DNA of 64,000 nucleotides from Duganella phyllosphaerae (GCF_001758785.1 NZ_LROM01000085.1:1-64000), one strand, 5' to 3'; counted from the stretch's first letter, positions 53,821 to 64,000 are shown. The notes: generated by a model from the letters alone, not told the origin. A program made the numbers and translations.

Positions 53821-54957
53821 TCAGTGCAGCACGTCGAGGCGGGTCTTGCGCCCGCCCCGGTAGGTGTACAAGGTGACGGCCGGGTTGGCCAGGTCGCCGT
53901 AGCGGTCGAAGCCGATGGCGCCGGTCACGCCCTGGTATTTGATCCTTGCCAGTTCGGGCAAGTACAGTTTCGGCACGGCGGTGCCGGCTGCCTGCATCGA
54001 CTTGGCCAGCAGCATCACGGCGTCGTAGGCATACGGCGCATAGGTTTGCAGGGGCAGCTTGTAGCGCTGCTGGTACCGGTCCACGAAGGCGCGGTAGCCC
54101 ACGTCGTAGTTGCCGGTCACGCCGCCGGCCACCGCGCAGGTGAGCTGGTTGTCGGCCAGGGCGTCGCCAGCCAGTTCGGGCAGGCGCTCGGAGCAGATGC
54201 CGTCGCCGCTGAGGAACCGCAGGTTCATGCCCAGCGCCTTCATCTGCTTGAGCATGGGACCGGCCACCGCGTCCATGCCGCCAAAAAAGATCAGGTCGGG
54301 CTGGCGCGCCTTGATCTGGGTGAGGATGGCGTTGAAGTCGGTGGCGCGGTCGGTGGTGTACTGGCGGCTGACGGCGTCCGCCGCCGTGCCCTGGGCGCGC
54401 ACGCCTTTCAAAAATGCATCGGCCAGGCCCTGGCCGAACGCGGTACGGTCGTCGATCACGGCAATGCGGCGCGCCTTGAGCGTGTGCACCGCGTAGCGGC
54501 CCAGCACTTCGCCGATCTTGTTGTCGTTGGCCACCAGCCGGAACGCAGTCTGGAATCCCTGGCGCGTGTAGAGCGGCGTGGTGGCGGCCGGCGTAATTTG
54601 CGGGATGCCGGCGGCGGCGTAAATGCGCGAGGCCGGCACGCTGGTGCCCGAATTGAGGTGGCCGACCACGCCGGCCACCTCGGCATCGACCAGCTTTTGC
54701 GCCACCGCCGTGCCCTGCTTGGGATCGGCGCCGTCGTCCTCCACCTGCAATACGAAGCGCACGTTGCGACCGCCGATTTGCGGGCCGGTGGCGTTGAGGT
54801 CGTCAACTGCCATGCGGGCGCCGTTTTCGATGTCCTTGCCCATGTGGGCGCTGGCGCCGGAGAGCGGGGCGGCAACGCCGATGCGGACCTGGTTGACGGG
54901 GGCCTTTTGTGCATGGGCGTTGAGGCTGGCGAGTAACAGCAGTATGGGCAGGCGCAT
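53821..54957 (-). CDS. Periplasmic branched-chain amino acid-type binding protein (LivK family)
   Basis: 378 residues with a short signal peptide (MRLPILLLLASLNAHAQ). VRIGVAAPLSGASAHMGKDIENGARMAVDDLN is the typical start of LivK/HAAT binding proteins. VAGVVGHLNSGTSVPASRIYAAAGIPQITPAATTP and FRLVANDNKIGEVLGRYAV continue the type I periplasmic-binding fold. It should capture an amino acid or related amide for ABC import. No livHMGF permease or ATPase genes are adjacent, so it is an orphan binding protein or a receptor component. It is convergent with the GT-C-like gene (16-bp gap). Confidence 0.9.
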   Translation of the reverse strand: MRLPILLLLASLNAHAQKAPVNQVRIGVAAPLSGASAHMGKDIENGARMAVDDLNATGPQIGGRNVRFVLQVEDDGADPKQGTAVAQKLVDAEVAGVVGHLNSGTSVPASRIYAAAGIPQITPAATTPLYTRQGFQTAFRLVANDNKIGEVLGRYAVHTLKARRIAVIDDRTAFGQGLADAFLKGVRAQGTAADAVSRQYTTDRATDFNAILTQIKARQPDLIFFGGMDAVAGPMLKQMKALGMNLRFLSGDGICSERLPELAGDALADNQLTCAVAGGVTGNYDVGYRAFVDRYQQRYKLPLQTYAPYAYDAVMLLAKSMQAAGTAVPKLYLPELARIKYQGVTGAIGFDRYGDLANPAVTLYTYRGGRKTRLDVLH

Positions 54958-54980
54958 AGGAGTCCTGTGGCGTTCTATGG

Positions 54981-55005
54981 ATTCCCGCCTGCGCGGGAAT
55001 GACGG
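54981..55005. repeat. Interspersed CGTCATTCCCGCGCAGGCG repeat, copy 2 (inverted)
   Basis: ATTCCCGC (54981-54988), CTGC, GCGGGAAT (54993-55000), GACGG: a perfect 8-bp hairpin. Its complement matches the repeat at 41978 over about 19 bp. Confidence 0.7.
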
Positions 55006-55136
55006 ATTGATGGATCGCAGTGTTGTTTTGCTGAGGCGGTTGTCGACTAATTATTGCATGGCTGGCGCTTTACGCCGATGAGCTCGTTGCTTTTAAGACT
55101 AGAATGTTCGCAGACCAATATTTCTACGGAGGCGGC

Positions 55137-56549
55137 ATGTCGTTCCTGATTGTTCTTGCAGCACTAGGTTTCTTGATGTTGGCCGCGTATCGCGGCTACA
55201 GCGTGATTTTATTTGCGCCGATTGCCGCGCTGGGTGCGGTGTTGCTGACCGACCCTGGCGCAGTGGCGCCGGTGTTTTCCGGCATCTTCATGGAAAAGCT
55301 GGTCGGCTTCGTCAAACTATACTTCCCGGTGTTTTTGCTTGGCGCCGTGTTCGGCAAGCTGATCGAGATCTCCGGCTTTTCCGAGTCCATCGTGGTGGCG
55401 GCGATCCGCTACATCGGCCGCACCCGCGCCAATGCCGTGATCGTGCTGGTGTGCGCGCTGCTGACCTACGGCGGCGTCTCGCTGTTCGTGGTGGTGTTTG
55501 CGGTGTACCCATTTGCTGCCGAACTCTACCGTCAAAGCAATATCCCCAAGCGGCTCATGCCCGGCGCGATTGCGCTCGGCGCGTTCTCGTTCACCATGGA
55601 CACCCTGCCGGGCACCCCGCAAATCCAGAACATCATTCCCACCACCTTTTTCAAGACCACCGGCTGGGCCGCGCCGTGGCTCGGTGTGATCGGCAGTATC
55701 GCCATGCTCACGGCCGGCCTGCTGTACCTGGAATGGCGCCGCCGCAAGGTGATGGCCACCGGCGAAGGCTATGGCGGCAGCGCTGCCGAAGCCAAGGCGG
55801 ATAACCAGCCGGCAGTTGCCCGCACCGGCCTGCCGCACCCGCTGCTGTCGATCGCGCCGCTGGTGCTGGTCGGCGTGGTCAACTTCGCGCTCACCAAGAT
55901 GATCCCGCACTGGTACGGCGACAATTACGCGCTCACGGCCGACGCCTTGCCCGGCCTGCACACTGCCATCACGCTACCCATCAAGACCGTGATCGGCATC
56001 TGGGCCGTCGAGGGCGCGCTGCTGCTCGGTATCGTGTTCGTGCTGGTCACGGCGTTTAACCGCGTGCGTGACGCCTTTGCCGAGGGCACCAAGGCCGCTG
56101 TCGGCGGCGCCTTGCTGGCAGCGATGAACACCGCGTCCGAGTACGGTTTCGGCGGCGTGATCGCGGCGCTGCCGGGCTTTCTGGCGGTGAGCAGCGCGCT
56201 CAAAAGCGTGCCCGATCCGCTGATCAACGCGGCCGTGTCCGTCACCACGCTGGCCGGCATTACCGGCTCGGCGTCGGGCGGCATGAGCATTGCACTGGCT
56301 GCCATGTCGGACCAGTTCATCCGCGCGGCGGAAGCGGCGCAAATTCCGCTCGAGGTGCTGCACCGGGTGGTGTCGATGGCCAGCGGCGGCATGGATACCC
56401 TGCCGCACAACGGCGCCGTGATCACGCTGCTGGCGGTCACGGGCCTGACCCACAAGCAGTCGTACGGCGAAATCTTCGGCATCACCGTGATCAAGACGCT
56501 GGCGGTGTTTTTCGTGATCGCGGTGTACTACCTGACCGGGGTGGTGTAA
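55137..56549 (+). CDS. GntP-family permease
   Basis: 470 residues from ATG 55137, with GGAGG at 55128-55132. About 12 helices. GVSLFVVVFAVYPFAAELYRQSNIPKRLMPGAIALGAFSFTMDTLPGTPQIQNIIPTTFF is diagnostic of GntP-type transporters. SGGMSIALAAMSD and SMASGGMDTLPHNGAVITLLAVT in the second half match the subgroup often annotated as 3-hydroxybutyrate or gluconate permeases. It takes up a hydroxy-acid by proton symport. No catabolic gene adjoins it. The last 59 bp overlap the convergent DNA glycosylase gene. Confidence 0.88.
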   Translation: MSFLIVLAALGFLMLAAYRGYSVILFAPIAALGAVLLTDPGAVAPVFSGIFMEKLVGFVKLYFPVFLLGAVFGKLIEISGFSESIVVAAIRYIGRTRANAVIVLVCALLTYGGVSLFVVVFAVYPFAAELYRQSNIPKRLMPGAIALGAFSFTMDTLPGTPQIQNIIPTTFFKTTGWAAPWLGVIGSIAMLTAGLLYLEWRRRKVMATGEGYGGSAAEAKADNQPAVARTGLPHPLLSIAPLVLVGVVNFALTKMIPHWYGDNYALTADALPGLHTAITLPIKTVIGIWAVEGALLLGIVFVLVTAFNRVRDAFAEGTKAAVGGALLAAMNTASEYGFGGVIAALPGFLAVSSALKSVPDPLINAAVSVTTLAGITGSASGGMSIALAAMSDQFIRAAEAAQIPLEVLHRVVSMASGGMDTLPHNGAVITLLAVTGLTHKQSYGEIFGITVIKTLAVFFVIAVYYLTGVV

Positions 56550-57294
56550 GCGGATATTGCAACTGGCAGCGGGCGCAGTAAAAGCTGCGTCGCGCGGTCT
56601 TGCCCAGGTGCCCGCGCAGGAACGAGATATTGCAGCGCGGGCAGATTTTCCTGGTGTGCGCCAGCCAGTGCTGCTTGAGCGTGCCGGCTTTTTTCCAGGC
56701 CAGAAAATCGAAGCTGTACTCGCGCGCCTGCGCCACCAGTTCGCGTAATTTGGCCGCCGGGATGTCGCCGACCGTCGACAGTGGATGGATGCGCACCCGG
56801 AACAGCACTTCGTTCTTGATGATGTTGCCCACGCCGGCAAAAATGGTTTGATCGAGCAGGGCGTCGCACGCCAGCGTATCGGGTTGCGCGCGCAGTTTTT
56901 TCAGCGCCAGCGCCGCCGACCAGGCGTCGTTCATGACGTCGCCGCGCCAGTCGTATTCGCTGTCGAGGTCGTCGGAGATGGTCTTGATCGAGCACGTATA
57001 AAAATGCAGCGCGCTGCCGTCGTCAAAGAACAGGCTCAGGCGCGGCCCGGCGCGGTCGGCAGCCTTGGTCTCGTTGATCAGGTACGTGCCGAACATCAGC
57101 AAATGGATGCGCAGTGCGCGGTCGCCCAGCCGTATCAAAAAATGCTTGCCGAAGCTGCGCAGCGCCAGGACTGGCTGGCCGGCCAGCTCGTCCATCGCGA
57201 CATCCTTGCTGCTGCCTTCGGCGCGCACCATGGTGCGGCCTTCGAATTGCGCGACCTGCTCGCGCAGAATGACGATCGATGGTCCTTCGGGCAT
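56491..57294 (-). CDS. Fpg/Nei-family DNA glycosylase
   Basis: 267 residues. MPEGPS places the catalytic Pro2 and Glu3, as in all Fpg/Nei enzymes. GKHFLIRLGD carries the usual Lys. The helix-two-turns-helix segment reads DQTIFAGVGNIIKNEVLFRVRIHP. A zinc finger closes the protein: CPRC (about 220) and CARC (about 245). The family excises oxidised bases and cuts the abasic site. The pattern is closer to Nei-like endonuclease VIII relatives than to MutM. A basic Pro/Ser/Arg tail reads through 59 bp of the opposing permease gene. Start ATG 57294, divergent from the M28 gene. Confidence 0.9.
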   Translation of the reverse strand: MPEGPSIVILREQVAQFEGRTMVRAEGSSKDVAMDELAGQPVLALRSFGKHFLIRLGDRALRIHLLMFGTYLINETKAADRAGPRLSLFFDDGSALHFYTCSIKTISDDLDSEYDWRGDVMNDAWSAALALKKLRAQPDTLACDALLDQTIFAGVGNIIKNEVLFRVRIHPLSTVGDIPAAKLRELVAQAREYSFDFLAWKKAGTLKQHWLAHTRKICPRCNISFLRGHLGKTARRSFYCARCQLQYPLTPPRSGSTPRSRKTPPAS

Positions 57295-57447
57295 GGCGGT
57301 TCTCCACGTTGACGTAGTGTCCAGTGTGCACCGCGTCGGTCACGCGGGCTGTACGCTGCTGCACTGACACCAATACGGCCCACCATTGCGACCACAAGTA
57401 TTTCATGTCATATTCGTTCTTCGTTGCAAACTACCGAGGAGCCAGAT

Positions 57448-59106
<1,659 letters not shown>

Positions 59107-59172
59107 GCTAACAATGCGTCAGCGGGCACAGCGCGGCGTGGCTGCAGTCCCACGCCCGCAGCAGCGTGGCGT

Positions 59173-60096
59173 TTACTCGCGCTTGCTCAGATCCACCGCT
59201 GCAGCCTTGGCGGCTTTCTTGCGGCCGAATAGCTGGTAAATCCAGCCACCGGCCGCTGCCAGCCCAATCAGGATGATTTTCTTGAATGCCAGCAGCAAGG
59301 CCAGCAGTTTGCCAAAGATGCCAAGCTTGCTGGCAATGCCACCCGCCACCAGCGCGGCCAGGCCATATTCGGCGACTTTGTCGCTCGTGGGGTTGAAGTC
59401 GGTGTAGCGGTTGCCGGGAGTGAACTCGGTAAAGGCGGTGACGTTTTTCATCTCGCGCTTGACGTAGGCGATCTGGTCCATGCTGGCCACCGCGTTGAGC
59501 ACCAGCACCCCCTCTCGGCCCAGCACGCGGATGTTGTAGTTCAGTCCGTTGTCTTTGTCACCTTCGGTATGCAGCTCCTGGGCCCAGTACAGCTTGTGTT
59601 GTGCCTTGTCGTAGCTCGGCTGTTCTGCCCAGCGCACCAGCGTCATCGGCGCATAACCTTGCTCTTTGCGCTCCTTGTTGTTTTCAAGCGTGCCTTCCTG
59701 CATTTGCTTGAGCAGGTCGGCGTAATTGATGGTGTCGGCATCGTCATCCTTGACATGGCCGTCCTTGTCGTAGGTCACCACGACGCCCCAGCCCTCCGGA
59801 CTGAGCGGATTGACGGCAGCCGGCACGATCATGCCCAGCGTCTTGGCGCCCGGAGGGTTGCCCCAGCCATCGGTGAGCAGCTTGGCGGTATCTGCCTGGT
59901 CCAGGTAGCGGAAGTTGGATGGCAGATCCAAGGTGGCGATGTCGCCGGGCAGCTTGATCTTGCCTTCGCGGAAAGTCAGGCTGGCAAGAAACTGCGCCAT
60001 CGTCATGGTCGGCTGCGCCGCCACCGGGTCTGCCGCACGGGCAGGAAGAATAGCCGTCAGGCTGAGACAAAGCAGGGCAATAACGATACGGCGCAT
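59173..60096 (-). CDS. DUF2167 membrane protein
   Basis: 307 residues. A signal peptide ends at LPARAAD. The DUF2167 domain follows: GKIKLPGDIATLDLPSNFRYLDQADTAKLLTDGWGNPPG, GMIVPA, WGVVVTYDKDGHVKDDDADTINYADLLKQMQ, then LYWAQELHTEGD and LNYNIRVLGREGVLVLNAV. A C-terminal helix pair (LGIFGKLLALLLAFKKIILIGLAAAGGWIYQLF) and a Lys-rich end anchor it in the inner membrane. The function of the family is unknown. It is a lone gene convergent with the M28 peptidase gene and divergent from the M16 gene. Confidence 0.9.
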   Translation of the reverse strand: MRRIVIALLCLSLTAILPARAADPVAAQPTMTMAQFLASLTFREGKIKLPGDIATLDLPSNFRYLDQADTAKLLTDGWGNPPGAKTLGMIVPAAVNPLSPEGWGVVVTYDKDGHVKDDDADTINYADLLKQMQEGTLENNKERKEQGYAPMTLVRWAEQPSYDKAQHKLYWAQELHTEGDKDNGLNYNIRVLGREGVLVLNAVASMDQIAYVKREMKNVTAFTEFTPGNRYTDFNPTSDKVAEYGLAALVAGGIASKLGIFGKLLALLLAFKKIILIGLAAAGGWIYQLFGRKKAAKAAAVDLSKRE

Positions 60097-60212
60097 GACA
60101 GTTCCTTTTGAGAAAGGCCGTATCTTACAGGAAACTATTGCCGCTTTGGTAATGCTGGTAACCTCTGTGGTAAATAATTTATATCTAACTTTTTCCGAGT
60201 TACAATAAAATA

Positions 60213-60246
60213 AAAGCGCGCCGGCACTGATGCCGGCGCGCTTTTT
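60213..60246 (+). promoter_or_regulatory. Terminator-like hairpin in the leader of the M16 peptidase gene
   Basis: AAAAGCGCGCCGGCA (60213-60227), loop CTGA, TGCCGGCGCGCTTTT (60232-60246), a perfect 15-bp stem followed by one further T. It ends 17 bp before the start codon, with AGGAG between. A possible -10 box TACAAT is at 60202-60207, which would place the hairpin at the very 5' end of the mRNA. Confidence 0.7.
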
Positions 60247-60263
60247 CTTTCAGGAGCCAGTGC

Positions 60264-63029
60264 ATGACCATTTCGCTTCGCCGCACCATCCTTGCGGCGT
60301 CCATCGCCGTCTTCTCAGCTGCGTCCGTCCATGCGGCCGACGTCAAGCCAGTCGCGAAGGCCGATATCGCCATCCCCGACATTCCCTACAAAAAGTTTGT
60401 ACTCAAGAACGGCCTGACCCTGCTGGTGCACGAAGACCACAAGACGCCGGTGGTGGCGATCAACACCTGGTACCACGTGGGTTCCAAGAATGAAAAACCG
60501 GGCAAGACCGGCTTTGCCCACCTGTTCGAACACCTGATGTTCAGCGGCAGCGACAATTTTAACCAGACCTACCTGAACGCCTTGCAGCGCATCGGCGCGA
60601 CCGACCTCAACGGCACCACCAATCCCGACCGCACCAACTACTTCCAGAACGTGCCGACCTCGATGCTCGACTACGCGCTGTTTGCCGAGAGCGATCGCAT
60701 GGGCCACCTGCTCGGCGTGCTCGACCAGAAGAAGCTCGACCTGCAGCGCGGCGTGGTGCAAAACGAGAAGCGCCAGGGCGAGAACCAGCCGTACGGCGTG
60801 ACGCGCCAGCTGCTCACCGAAAACACCTGGCCGGTCGGCCACCCGTACTCGTGGACCACGATCGGCTCGATGGCCGACCTCGACGCGGCCAGCATGGCCG
60901 ACGTGACCGAGTGGTTCAAGACCAACTACGGTCCCAACAACACCACGCTGGTGCTGTCGGGTGACATCACACCCGAAGACGCGTTGAAAAAAGTCGAACA
61001 ATACTACGGCGACATTCCGGCTGGCCCACCGCTGGCCAAGCACAGCGAGTGGATCGCCAAGCGCACCGGCACCCATCGCAGCACGGTGCAGGACCGCGTG
61101 CCGCAGGCGCGCATCTACCGCGTGTGGAACGTGCCTGGTGCCAAGAGCCCGATCGAGCCGCTGCTGGACCTGGGCGGCTACGTGCTGGGCGAGGGCAAGA
61201 CCTCGCGCCTGTACAAGCGCCTGGTGTACAAGGAGCAGCTGGCCACCAGCGTGGACACCAGCAACTCGACGTCCGAGATCGCCGGCCAGTTCTACATGGT
61301 GCTCACGGCCCGTCCCGGCGCCGACTCGGGCAAAATGGAACGCCAGGCCGAGGAGGAACTGCAGGCGCTGCTCAAAAGCGGTCCCACCGCCGCCGAGCTG
61401 GAGATTGCCAAGACCAAGATCCTGGCGCAATACACCCGCATCGTCGAACGCGTGGGCGGCTTCGGCGGCAAGAGCGACTTGCTGGCCAGCTGCCAGACCT
61501 ACACCGGCAATCCCGACTGCTACAAGGATTACCTGAAGGCGGTCAAGGCGGCCACGCCGGCGTCCGTCAAGCAGGCCATGAACGCGTGGCTGGCCGACGG
61601 CGACTATGTGCTCGACGTGCAGCCGTTCCCGACCAACTACACGACCACCGCCAAGTTCGACCGCAGCAAGCCGCCGGCGCTGGGCAAGGCCGAATCGTTG
61701 AAGCTGCCGGCCATGCAAAAAGCCACCTTGTCGAACGGCCTGAAAGTGGTGCTGGCCGAGCGCCACGCCGCGCCCGTGGTCAACCTGTCGATGATCGTCG
61801 ATGCCGGTTATTCGTCGGACTCGCATGAACTGCCCGGCGTGGCCAGCCTGACCTTGTCGATGCTCGACGAAGGCACGCAAAAGCGCAACGCCGCAAAAAT
61901 CAGCGAGGAAGTTGAATCGCTGGGCGCGCAGATCTCCAGCAACAACAACCTCGACAGTTCGTTCGTGCAGCTCAACACGCTCAAGGCCACCTTGCCGCAA
62001 GCGCTCGACGTGTATGCCGACGTGGTGCTGCATCCGGCTTTCGAACAGAAGGAACTGGACCGCCTGCGCAAGGATCAGCTCGCTGCCATCGGCCGGGAAA
62101 AAACCAATCCGTCGGCCATGGCGCTGCGCGTGATTCCGGGCCTGGTCTACGGCAAGCAGCATGCCTACGGTTTGCCGCTGTCGGGCAGCGGTAACGAAGC
62201 GTCGGTGTTGCGCATTACCCGTGACGACCTGGTCAAGTATCACCAGAGCTGGTTCAAGCCCAACAACGCCACCTTGCTGGTGGTGGGCGACACCACCCTG
62301 GCGGAAGTGTTGCCGCAGCTGGAAAAAGCGTTTGGCGGCTGGAAGGCTGGCGACGTGCCGAAGAAAAATATCGCGCAAGTGGCGCAGCCGGAGAAAACCA
62401 GCGTGTACCTGATGGACAAGCCGGGCGCGCAGCAAAGCATGATCTACGCGGTGCAACTGGCGCCGCCACGCAATGCCCCGGAAGCGGTGCAACTGAGCGT
62501 GGTCAACAACATCTTCGGCGGCAACTTCGGTTCGCGCATCAATATGAACCTGCGCGAGGACAAGCACTGGTCGTACGGTGTGCGCTCGAGCGTGCTGCCG
62601 GCGCGTGGCCAGGGCCTGTACCTGAGCACGTCGCCGGTGCAAGCTGACAAGACCAAGGAAGCGTTGCAGGAACTGGTGCGCGAGTATGGCGACATCGCCG
62701 GCGCCAAGCCGATCACCCAGGCCGAGCTGAGCGAAGCCCAGGACAATTCAACCTTGTCGCTGCCGGGCTCATTCGAGACCGCCGGCCAGCTGGGCGGCGC
62801 CTACAGCACCATCCTGCAATACCAGCTGCCGGAAGACTACTACAACACCATTACCGGCAAGATCACGTCGATGACGCCGGCCGACGCCAATGCGCTGGCC
62901 AAGCGCGTGATCGAGCCGGGCAAGCTGGTGTGGGTAGTGGTGGGGGACGTGAAGAAGATCGAGGCCGGCGTGCGCGAACTCAAGCTCGGTGAGGTGCGCA
63001 AGGTCGATGCTGATGGCAACCTGCAGTAA
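60264..63029 (+). CDS. Secreted M16 family zinc peptidase, fused active/inactive halves
   Basis: 921 residues with a signal peptide (ending SVHAAD). The first half holds the inverted zinc motif HLFEH (86-90), with the distal Glu in VVQNEKRQGEN about 75 residues later. The second half (from ATLSNGLKVVLAERHAAPVVNLSMIVDAGYSSD) repeats the fold but has lost the motif (GVASLTLSMLDEG) and keeps the R/Y-type substrate-binding region (FGSRINMNLREDKHWSYGVRS). This matches pitrilysin-like M16 proteins with two halves closing into a chamber that degrades small peptides. AGGAG precedes the start. A long hairpin lies in the leader. Confidence 0.93.
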   Translation: MTISLRRTILAASIAVFSAASVHAADVKPVAKADIAIPDIPYKKFVLKNGLTLLVHEDHKTPVVAINTWYHVGSKNEKPGKTGFAHLFEHLMFSGSDNFNQTYLNALQRIGATDLNGTTNPDRTNYFQNVPTSMLDYALFAESDRMGHLLGVLDQKKLDLQRGVVQNEKRQGENQPYGVTRQLLTENTWPVGHPYSWTTIGSMADLDAASMADVTEWFKTNYGPNNTTLVLSGDITPEDALKKVEQYYGDIPAGPPLAKHSEWIAKRTGTHRSTVQDRVPQARIYRVWNVPGAKSPIEPLLDLGGYVLGEGKTSRLYKRLVYKEQLATSVDTSNSTSEIAGQFYMVLTARPGADSGKMERQAEEELQALLKSGPTAAELEIAKTKILAQYTRIVERVGGFGGKSDLLASCQTYTGNPDCYKDYLKAVKAATPASVKQAMNAWLADGDYVLDVQPFPTNYTTTAKFDRSKPPALGKAESLKLPAMQKATLSNGLKVVLAERHAAPVVNLSMIVDAGYSSDSHELPGVASLTLSMLDEGTQKRNAAKISEEVESLGAQISSNNNLDSSFVQLNTLKATLPQALDVYADVVLHPAFEQKELDRLRKDQLAAIGREKTNPSAMALRVIPGLVYGKQHAYGLPLSGSGNEASVLRITRDDLVKYHQSWFKPNNATLLVVGDTTLAEVLPQLEKAFGGWKAGDVPKKNIAQVAQPEKTSVYLMDKPGAQQSMIYAVQLAPPRNAPEAVQLSVVNNIFGGNFGSRINMNLREDKHWSYGVRSSVLPARGQGLYLSTSPVQADKTKEALQELVREYGDIAGAKPITQAELSEAQDNSTLSLPGSFETAGQLGGAYSTILQYQLPEDYYNTITGKITSMTPADANALAKRVIEPGKLVWVVVGDVKKIEAGVRELKLGEVRKVDADGNLQ

Positions 63030-63057
63030 GGGTTACCTGTAAGCGCTGCCTGCAGCG

Positions 63058-63468
63058 TCAGGCGCCGGCGCTTTCCTTGATGAACCGCGACTCCGCCGAC
63101 CACATGGCGCAGGCGCGGGCCAGCAGGGTGGCTTCGGCGTCAGCCAGCACGCCGTCGGCGTCGGCAATTGCCCACATTGCCCGCAGCAGGCGGCGGCGCA
63201 GGTCGGGCTCGGTCACTTCGGCCAGCAGGCTGTCGATGGTGGCCGGTTCCAGTTCCACGTGGCCCTGCTTGACCGAGCTGGTGAGCAAGTCGTTGCACAG
63301 GTCTTCGAGCAGGCCGTGGAAGGTATCGATGTCGATGTCGATGTGTTCGAGCAGGTGCGAACGGGTGAGGGCGCGCAGTTCGGACGGCGCCAGCGCGCCA
63401 TCGACCACCATCGCCAGGGCCACGATACGGCCAGCGGCGCTGGCACTGTTTTCTTCATAATGTCGCAT
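63058..63468 (-). CDS. TerB-like protein
   Basis: 136 residues from ATG 63468 (AAGGAA upstream). It is all-helical, with ALAMVVDGALAPSELRALTR in the first half and LRAMWAIADADGVLADAEATLLARACAMW in the second. The DGxLxxxE-type acidic motifs are typical of TerB/tellurite-resistance-like domains, where they bind metal ions. It lies 55 bp downstream of a TerC-family gene on the same strand, and TerB and TerC are known to work together in metal or stress response complexes. Confidence 0.8.
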   Translation of the reverse strand: MRHYEENSASAAGRIVALAMVVDGALAPSELRALTRSHLLEHIDIDIDTFHGLLEDLCNDLLTSSVKQGHVELEPATIDSLLAEVTEPDLRRRLLRAMWAIADADGVLADAEATLLARACAMWSAESRFIKESAGA

Positions 63469-63486
63469 AGTCTTTTCCTTTGATGT

Positions 63487-63511
63487 GCCGGGCAAGCTGG
63501 ACTTGCCCGGC
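63487..63511. other. Hairpin between the terC-like and terB-like genes
   Basis: GCCGGGCAAG (63487-63496), loop CTGGA, CTTGCCCGGC (63502-63511): a perfect 10-bp stem without a T run. Possibly an mRNA stabiliser or processing site rather than a terminator. Confidence 0.6.
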
Positions 63512-63523
63512 ATGTTGCAATGA

Positions 63524-64000
63524 TTACTTCTTGCGGGTGGCGTACAGGCTGGCGATCACGCTACCAGCAATCAGCGACGCCACCACGGTCAGCGAGATGT
63601 GCACCGGGATGTGGATCCACGGCAGCAGCAGCATTTTCAGACCGATGAAGCAGAGCACCAGAGCCAGGCCATACTTGAGCAGGTGGAAACGGTCAGCCAC
63701 GTCTGCCAGCAGGAAGTACAACGCCCGCAAGCCCAGAATCGCAAACATGTTCGACGTGAACACGATGAACGGATCGGAGGTGATCGCGAAGATCGCCGGG
63801 ATCGAATCCACTGCGAAGATCAGGTCGGTCACTTCGATCAGGATCAGCACCAGGAACAGCGTGGTCACGTAGCGCTTGCCGTCCTTGGTCACGATGAACT
63901 TCTCGCCGTGGTCAGCTTCCGACACCGGCAACACCTTGCGTGCCCATTTCAGCACCGGGTTGTTCTTGACGTCCGGTTCTTCATCGACCGCCTTGAGCAT
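63524..64000 (-). CDS. TerC-family (Alx-like) membrane protein, C-terminal part
   Basis: The gene continues past the right edge; only the last ~158 codons are visible. LFLVLILIEVTDLIFAVDSIPAIFAITSDPFIVFTSNMFAILGLRALYFLLADVADRF contains the conserved TerC motif with two Asp residues in membrane helices. Helices LLKYGLALVLCFIGLKMLL and VHISLTVVASLIAGSVIASLY follow. The family (TerC, Alx) is linked to metal ion homeostasis, notably manganese export, and to tellurite resistance. The start and any upstream riboswitch are out of view. Confidence 0.92.
   Translation of the reverse strand: MLKAVDEEPDVKNNPVLKWARKVLPVSEADHGEKFIVTKDGKRYVTTLFLVLILIEVTDLIFAVDSIPAIFAITSDPFIVFTSNMFAILGLRALYFLLADVADRFHLLKYGLALVLCFIGLKMLLLPWIHIPVHISLTVVASLIAGSVIASLYATRKK

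Overview
The window is about 64 kb of high-GC DNA with short intergenic gaps, no CRISPR array and no rRNA. The gene content points to a betaproteobacterium of the Oxalobacteraceae (Massilia / Duganella type). The pointers are many secreted S9 prolyl-oligopeptidase-type peptidases, a TonB-dependent receptor, a PEP-CTERM surface protein, DUF2807, DUF2058 and DUF2167 proteins, psiF, rnk, and GGGGTCGGACCC-type interspersed repeats. That taxonomic call is inference from gene families; no marker gene is complete here.

Left part (1-21 kb). The window opens inside the 3' end of a DEAD-box helicase. Next comes an orphan TnsB/Mu-type transposase homologue that appears to have lost two of its three catalytic acidic residues. 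It is preceded by a translationally coupled 45-codon ORF. A compact operon follows: Tat-exported flavin amine oxidase, cytochrome c, RidA with a signal peptide, and TonB-dependent receptor. It reads as a periplasmic amine-oxidising module. Then come an esterase, a MazG-like protein ending inside a tandem repeat, two DUF2807 proteins flanking a GGDEF-EAL protein, a citrate-type MFS transporter, a large Cache-like/CheW protein, psiF, and a NemR-YqhD-DJ-1 electrophile-stress operon with two matching operators. rnk ends this part.

Middle part (21-45 kb). Here secreted hydrolases dominate. There are four S9 peptidases of different subfamilies, an M1 aminopeptidase, and a putative pectin-degrading pair (exo-rhamnogalacturonan-lyase-like protein plus GH2). 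Between them lie a LemA-GYF protein and a very small integrative element in tRNA-Phe. The element carries only a P4-type integrase, with both att copies and putative arm sites still visible.

Right part (45-64 kb). A PEP-CTERM protein is followed 15 bp later by a large subtilase. Then come a lower-GC hydrolase that looks acquired, a lipoprotein/BamE-like pair, a GT-C-like membrane protein, an orphan LivK-type binding protein, a GntP permease overlapping an Fpg/Nei glycosylase, an M28 peptidase with a TTG start, a DUF2167 protein, an M16 peptidase with a hairpin leader, and a TerB/TerC pair cut by the window edge.

Together the region describes a cell that secretes many peptidases and polysaccharide-degrading enzymes and takes up or oxidises the products at the cell envelope. 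The least conventional items are the catalytically degraded transposase, the amine oxidase-cytochrome-exported RidA module, and the integrase-only element.
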